NCBI GenBank assembly: GCA_025345505.1
Contig: JANVCC010000018.1
Span: 40,287,242-40,351,241 of the forward strand
Direction of reading: 5' to 3'
Length of the DNA stretch: 64,000 nucleotides
Source of the DNA: Todiramphus chloris collaris
Lineage: Eukaryota; Chordata; Aves; Coraciiformes; Alcedinidae
Below, in pieces: positions 61,491 through 64,000 of the stretch (its first letter is position 1; every line of letters begins with the position of its first letter). The position numbers and the translations under genes were made by a program. The notes under the pieces were generated by a model. It was not told where the DNA came from. It saw nothing but the letters and a program-made list of their open reading frames with translations, and made no database searches.

Positions 61491-61520
<30 letters not shown>

Positions 61521-61620
61521 NNNNNNNNNNNNNNNNNNNNNNNNNNNNNNNNNNNNNNNNNNNNNNNNNNNNNNNNNNNNNNNNNNNNNNNNNNNNNNNN
61601 NNNNNNNNNNNNNNNNNNNN

Positions 61621-61655
<35 letters not shown>
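61491..61655. other. Assembly gap of 100 N inside a poly-A tract
   Basis: A30 (61491-61520), exactly 100 N (61521-61620) and A35 (61621-61655). The round number indicates a placeholder of unknown true length. Frames that run through it are artefacts. Confidence 0.97.
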
Positions 61656-61657
<2 letters not shown>

Positions 61658-62149
61658 ACACAAAAAACCACCAACAAACTTATAACTTCTCATTCTGGTT
61701 ATCAGAACACAGAATACAGAGAAAATCACTATCCTGCTTACAAGAAACATTTTCACCTTGGAAGACTGTTTCAAAGTGACTGTGACCTATTTCTCCTTCC
61801 TCTCTAGGCACATCATCTTCTATTTTAAAAATAAAATAAACAAAGTCTTCCAGGTTTTCCATTCTATCTTCAGTGGTCCTACATGCCCTGTTGAAGTTTC
61901 AGTTTTCTCTGACTCCTGATTCCAGTTTTTCTTCAGCTTTCTAACAACATCTGAAACTGGAAATAGTTCTGGAACTACACTACAGGAATAAGTATGCCTC
62001 ACCTCATTTTCTGTTTGCAACACACTTCCTAGCATGTCAGAAAATACCATTTGTCTTTTCAACAGCAGTAGTTGCTTATTTGGACACATTTTCAGCTCTC
62101 CATACCCCAGATTTGTATCTTTCCCAGCCTGGTTGCTATTGTCACTGTA
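61656..62149. other. Non-coding DNA
   Basis: Two minus frames (61680-61862 and 61820-62089) overlap end to end here but show no recognisable domain; I do not support a gene. Confidence 0.4.
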
Positions 62150-62465
62150 TATTTTGATTTATTTTTGTTATGTGTGTAGTTTTTCTGCTTTACTGCATTG
62201 GATTTCATCTTAAAGACTTCTGACCATTTCATCAATTTATCAGGATCAATTTAAATTCACAACTTGTCTTCTGAAGGGTTTGCAGCACTTACTGTTAGGT
62301 GTCAAGGCTGATAAGTCATCTAAGTTGTTAATGAAACCATTAAACTACACAGGACATAAGACAGATCTCTGCAGGGCCACCCACATCAAGCATTTTCCTA
62401 GTTTCTTGACAGCAAACTGTTGATAGCTACTATTTAAGCTTGATGATTTCAACCTGATGTGAATC
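62150..62465 (-). mobile_element. Ancient CR1 remnant, reverse transcriptase region
   Basis: Plus-strand blocks tggatttcatctt, tctgaccatttcatcaattt, gttaggtgtcaaggctgata, gttaatgaaaccattaaac and gatctctgcagggccaccc correspond, in the right order, to the antisense of the CR1 segment around the FADD and SGVPQG motifs (compare plus 5140-5330 in the young copy). The frames are destroyed. The wording matches old amniote CR1 families better than the young avian ones. Confidence 0.65.
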
Positions 62466-64000
62466 TATTCATATTTGAATCTATACCATATGACACTGAA
62501 AACTAGGGAAATATAGAACTCCATTAAAACTTAATTGTAAATTGCAAATAGACTAGCTACCCGTTGTATAGAAGTTAATTTCTGTTATGCATGAAATGCT
62601 GGCTTGAAAGAAAAGAAAAAATACGTCAAGAAATATATGAAAGCTTTAGTTTGCAATCACAAATTCTGTCATAACATGATATTTTCACCAATATTGTCTT
62701 CCATCTTTGCATTCTGGACAGATAATTGCATAGCAATATGCTTACTCTTCGCATTACAACCAGTCAGCTAGCATATTATCATTCTCGTCACTCACACAAC
62801 CTTCCAAATTGTTAACAACTACCAGCCACCTCCCATACTTTCCACACCTGAGGCACATATATGCTAAACTCTTGTGCCATTCTTAATATAGTTTGTATAG
62901 AATATAGATCATCCTAACCTGAAATAAAAATAAACTCTATAGTATTCTTGTTACAATTTTATGCTTCCTGTCATTGTGAGCAACTGAAATACAGGACTTA
63001 CAGAAGTAAATAAAATTATTTTGGTTTTCTTCTATACAAAACCAAAAAATATCTTGAAATTCTCTTTTGGTAACTAGATTTTATGTTATATTTTGGTAAC
63101 TAGAACTTAAACTCTCTTAGGAAATCTGAAGACAGTGAGAGCTGTATGTATACAATAACTGCCTAGAGATGGGACAGATTTTTGCTGAAAAAGCAAATGC
63201 TTTTCTAACATAAAAATCACTGAAAAACAGTATTCTGTAGGGAAAACAAACAACCAAAAACTCCCACCAAACCAACTCTCAATAAATTATGTTATAGTAA
63301 GTCTTATCCTCCAGACTTTGGGGGGATGGGGGCAGAAGATGGGAGAACTGGTGATCACTTTTAATATATTCCTCTGTCACTAATATGATAATTTTATCAT
63401 CCTAATGACAATTCCTCCGGTTATGTCATAATATGTTTCTGAAAGAGAAAAAGCATATTTCAATATGTGCTATTAATTGTCAAAATTTATCTCACATTAT
63501 TAAACCCAAAGTTAATAACAAAATTTGACAACTTAGTTGAAGAAGTAATTTTCTGTTTAGCTTTTGCAAATTAATTTCATGACATATTAAGAGTTTGTTT
63601 GTTATATATTTTTAGTACAATTCATTAATCTGATATGACATTCAGTAACTTAAAAGGAATGTGATATTGCACTATATTTATCTGACATTTTATTATGGAT
63701 TTCATAATTTCTTATGAATGCCAGTTTGATCTAACATCACCTGGATTTTTAATTTTTTTTAGAAGGCATTTGATAACTTTTGCTCTTGTTTTGTACAGAA
63801 ATTGTTACCCTCTTAAGGGGGGGTGTGGAAATTTGGGGAAAAATAAAACTATAGACTATTTTAAAAACAGATGCAATAAAAATAAAGATGTATGATGTTA
63901 TTTTTTTCCCCAGGAAACCCTCCAAAGTGCCATTTTAGCATGTAAAATCTGAGGAAAGATGCAGAAAATTGTTGACACTTTGAGTATAATCTCTCTCTTT
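62466..64000. other. AT-rich non-coding DNA to the window end
   Basis: No gene or repeat family recognised. A 66-aa frame at 63695-63895 has no motif. Confidence 0.5.

Noticed and set aside
61328..61807. Frames of 108 and 148 codons on both strands.
   Set aside because: They run through the N gap and poly-A and consist of placeholder residues.
61680..62089. Two adjacent minus-strand frames as exons of one gene.
   Set aside because: No recognisable domain, no convincing splice context, and the region borders an ancient CR1 and an assembly gap.

Overview
The window looks like bird genomic DNA. It is AT-rich and gene-poor, and its recognisable content is almost all CR1-type non-LTR retrotransposons plus ERV-type solo LTRs, the usual avian repeat mix. 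I found no host protein-coding exon, rRNA, tRNA, CRISPR array or operon that the sequence supports. Other than the retroelement reading frames, the open frames are short, lack recognisable domains and fit chance in AT-rich DNA. The exact species cannot be read from the sequence.

Layout. 1-4349: AT-rich unsolved DNA with a TAGTA repeat and a T/G-rich tract. 4350-8290 (minus): a long, fairly young CR1 copy with the end of ORF1 (SGNH esterase-like), the AP-type endonuclease and the reverse transcriptase, all broken by point stops and frameshifts. 8849-9450 (minus): an older CR1 3' piece. 10568-10625: a very old CR1-like tail. 14212-15020 (minus): an 809-bp solo LTR with a perfect 5-bp target duplication. 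17236-18534 (plus): a second young, 5'-truncated CR1, nearly identical in its coding part to the first and inverted relative to it. 23749-25915 (minus): an old CR1 cut in two by an LTR-like insertion of about 1.17 kb. 34795-35725 and 62150-62465 (minus): ancient CR1 remnants. 40110-40759 (minus): an older solo LTR of the same family as the one at 14212, again with a 5-bp duplication. 47523-47864 (minus): a 342-bp ERVK-like solo LTR with a 6-bp duplication. Short CR1 3' tails lie near 21.4, 31.1, 44.0, 50.4, 54.2 and 59.0 kb. A 100-N assembly gap sits inside a poly-A tract at 61521-61620.

How the parts relate. A complete CR1 nicks DNA with its endonuclease and copies its RNA into the nick with its reverse transcriptase. 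Every copy here is dead. The two young copies share a one-base deletion in the reverse transcriptase frame that an older copy in the same window lacks. They therefore probably descend from an already broken source that moved using another element's enzymes. They also differ in a short block of the 3' UTR. The LTRs have no internal genes and are most simply recombination products of older proviruses.

I did not find a previously undescribed multi-gene system. The most useful leads are the shared CR1 lesion, the inverted CR1 pair, the nested insertion with an internal tandem duplication, and a perfect palindrome set exactly between two direct repeats near 44.53 kb.
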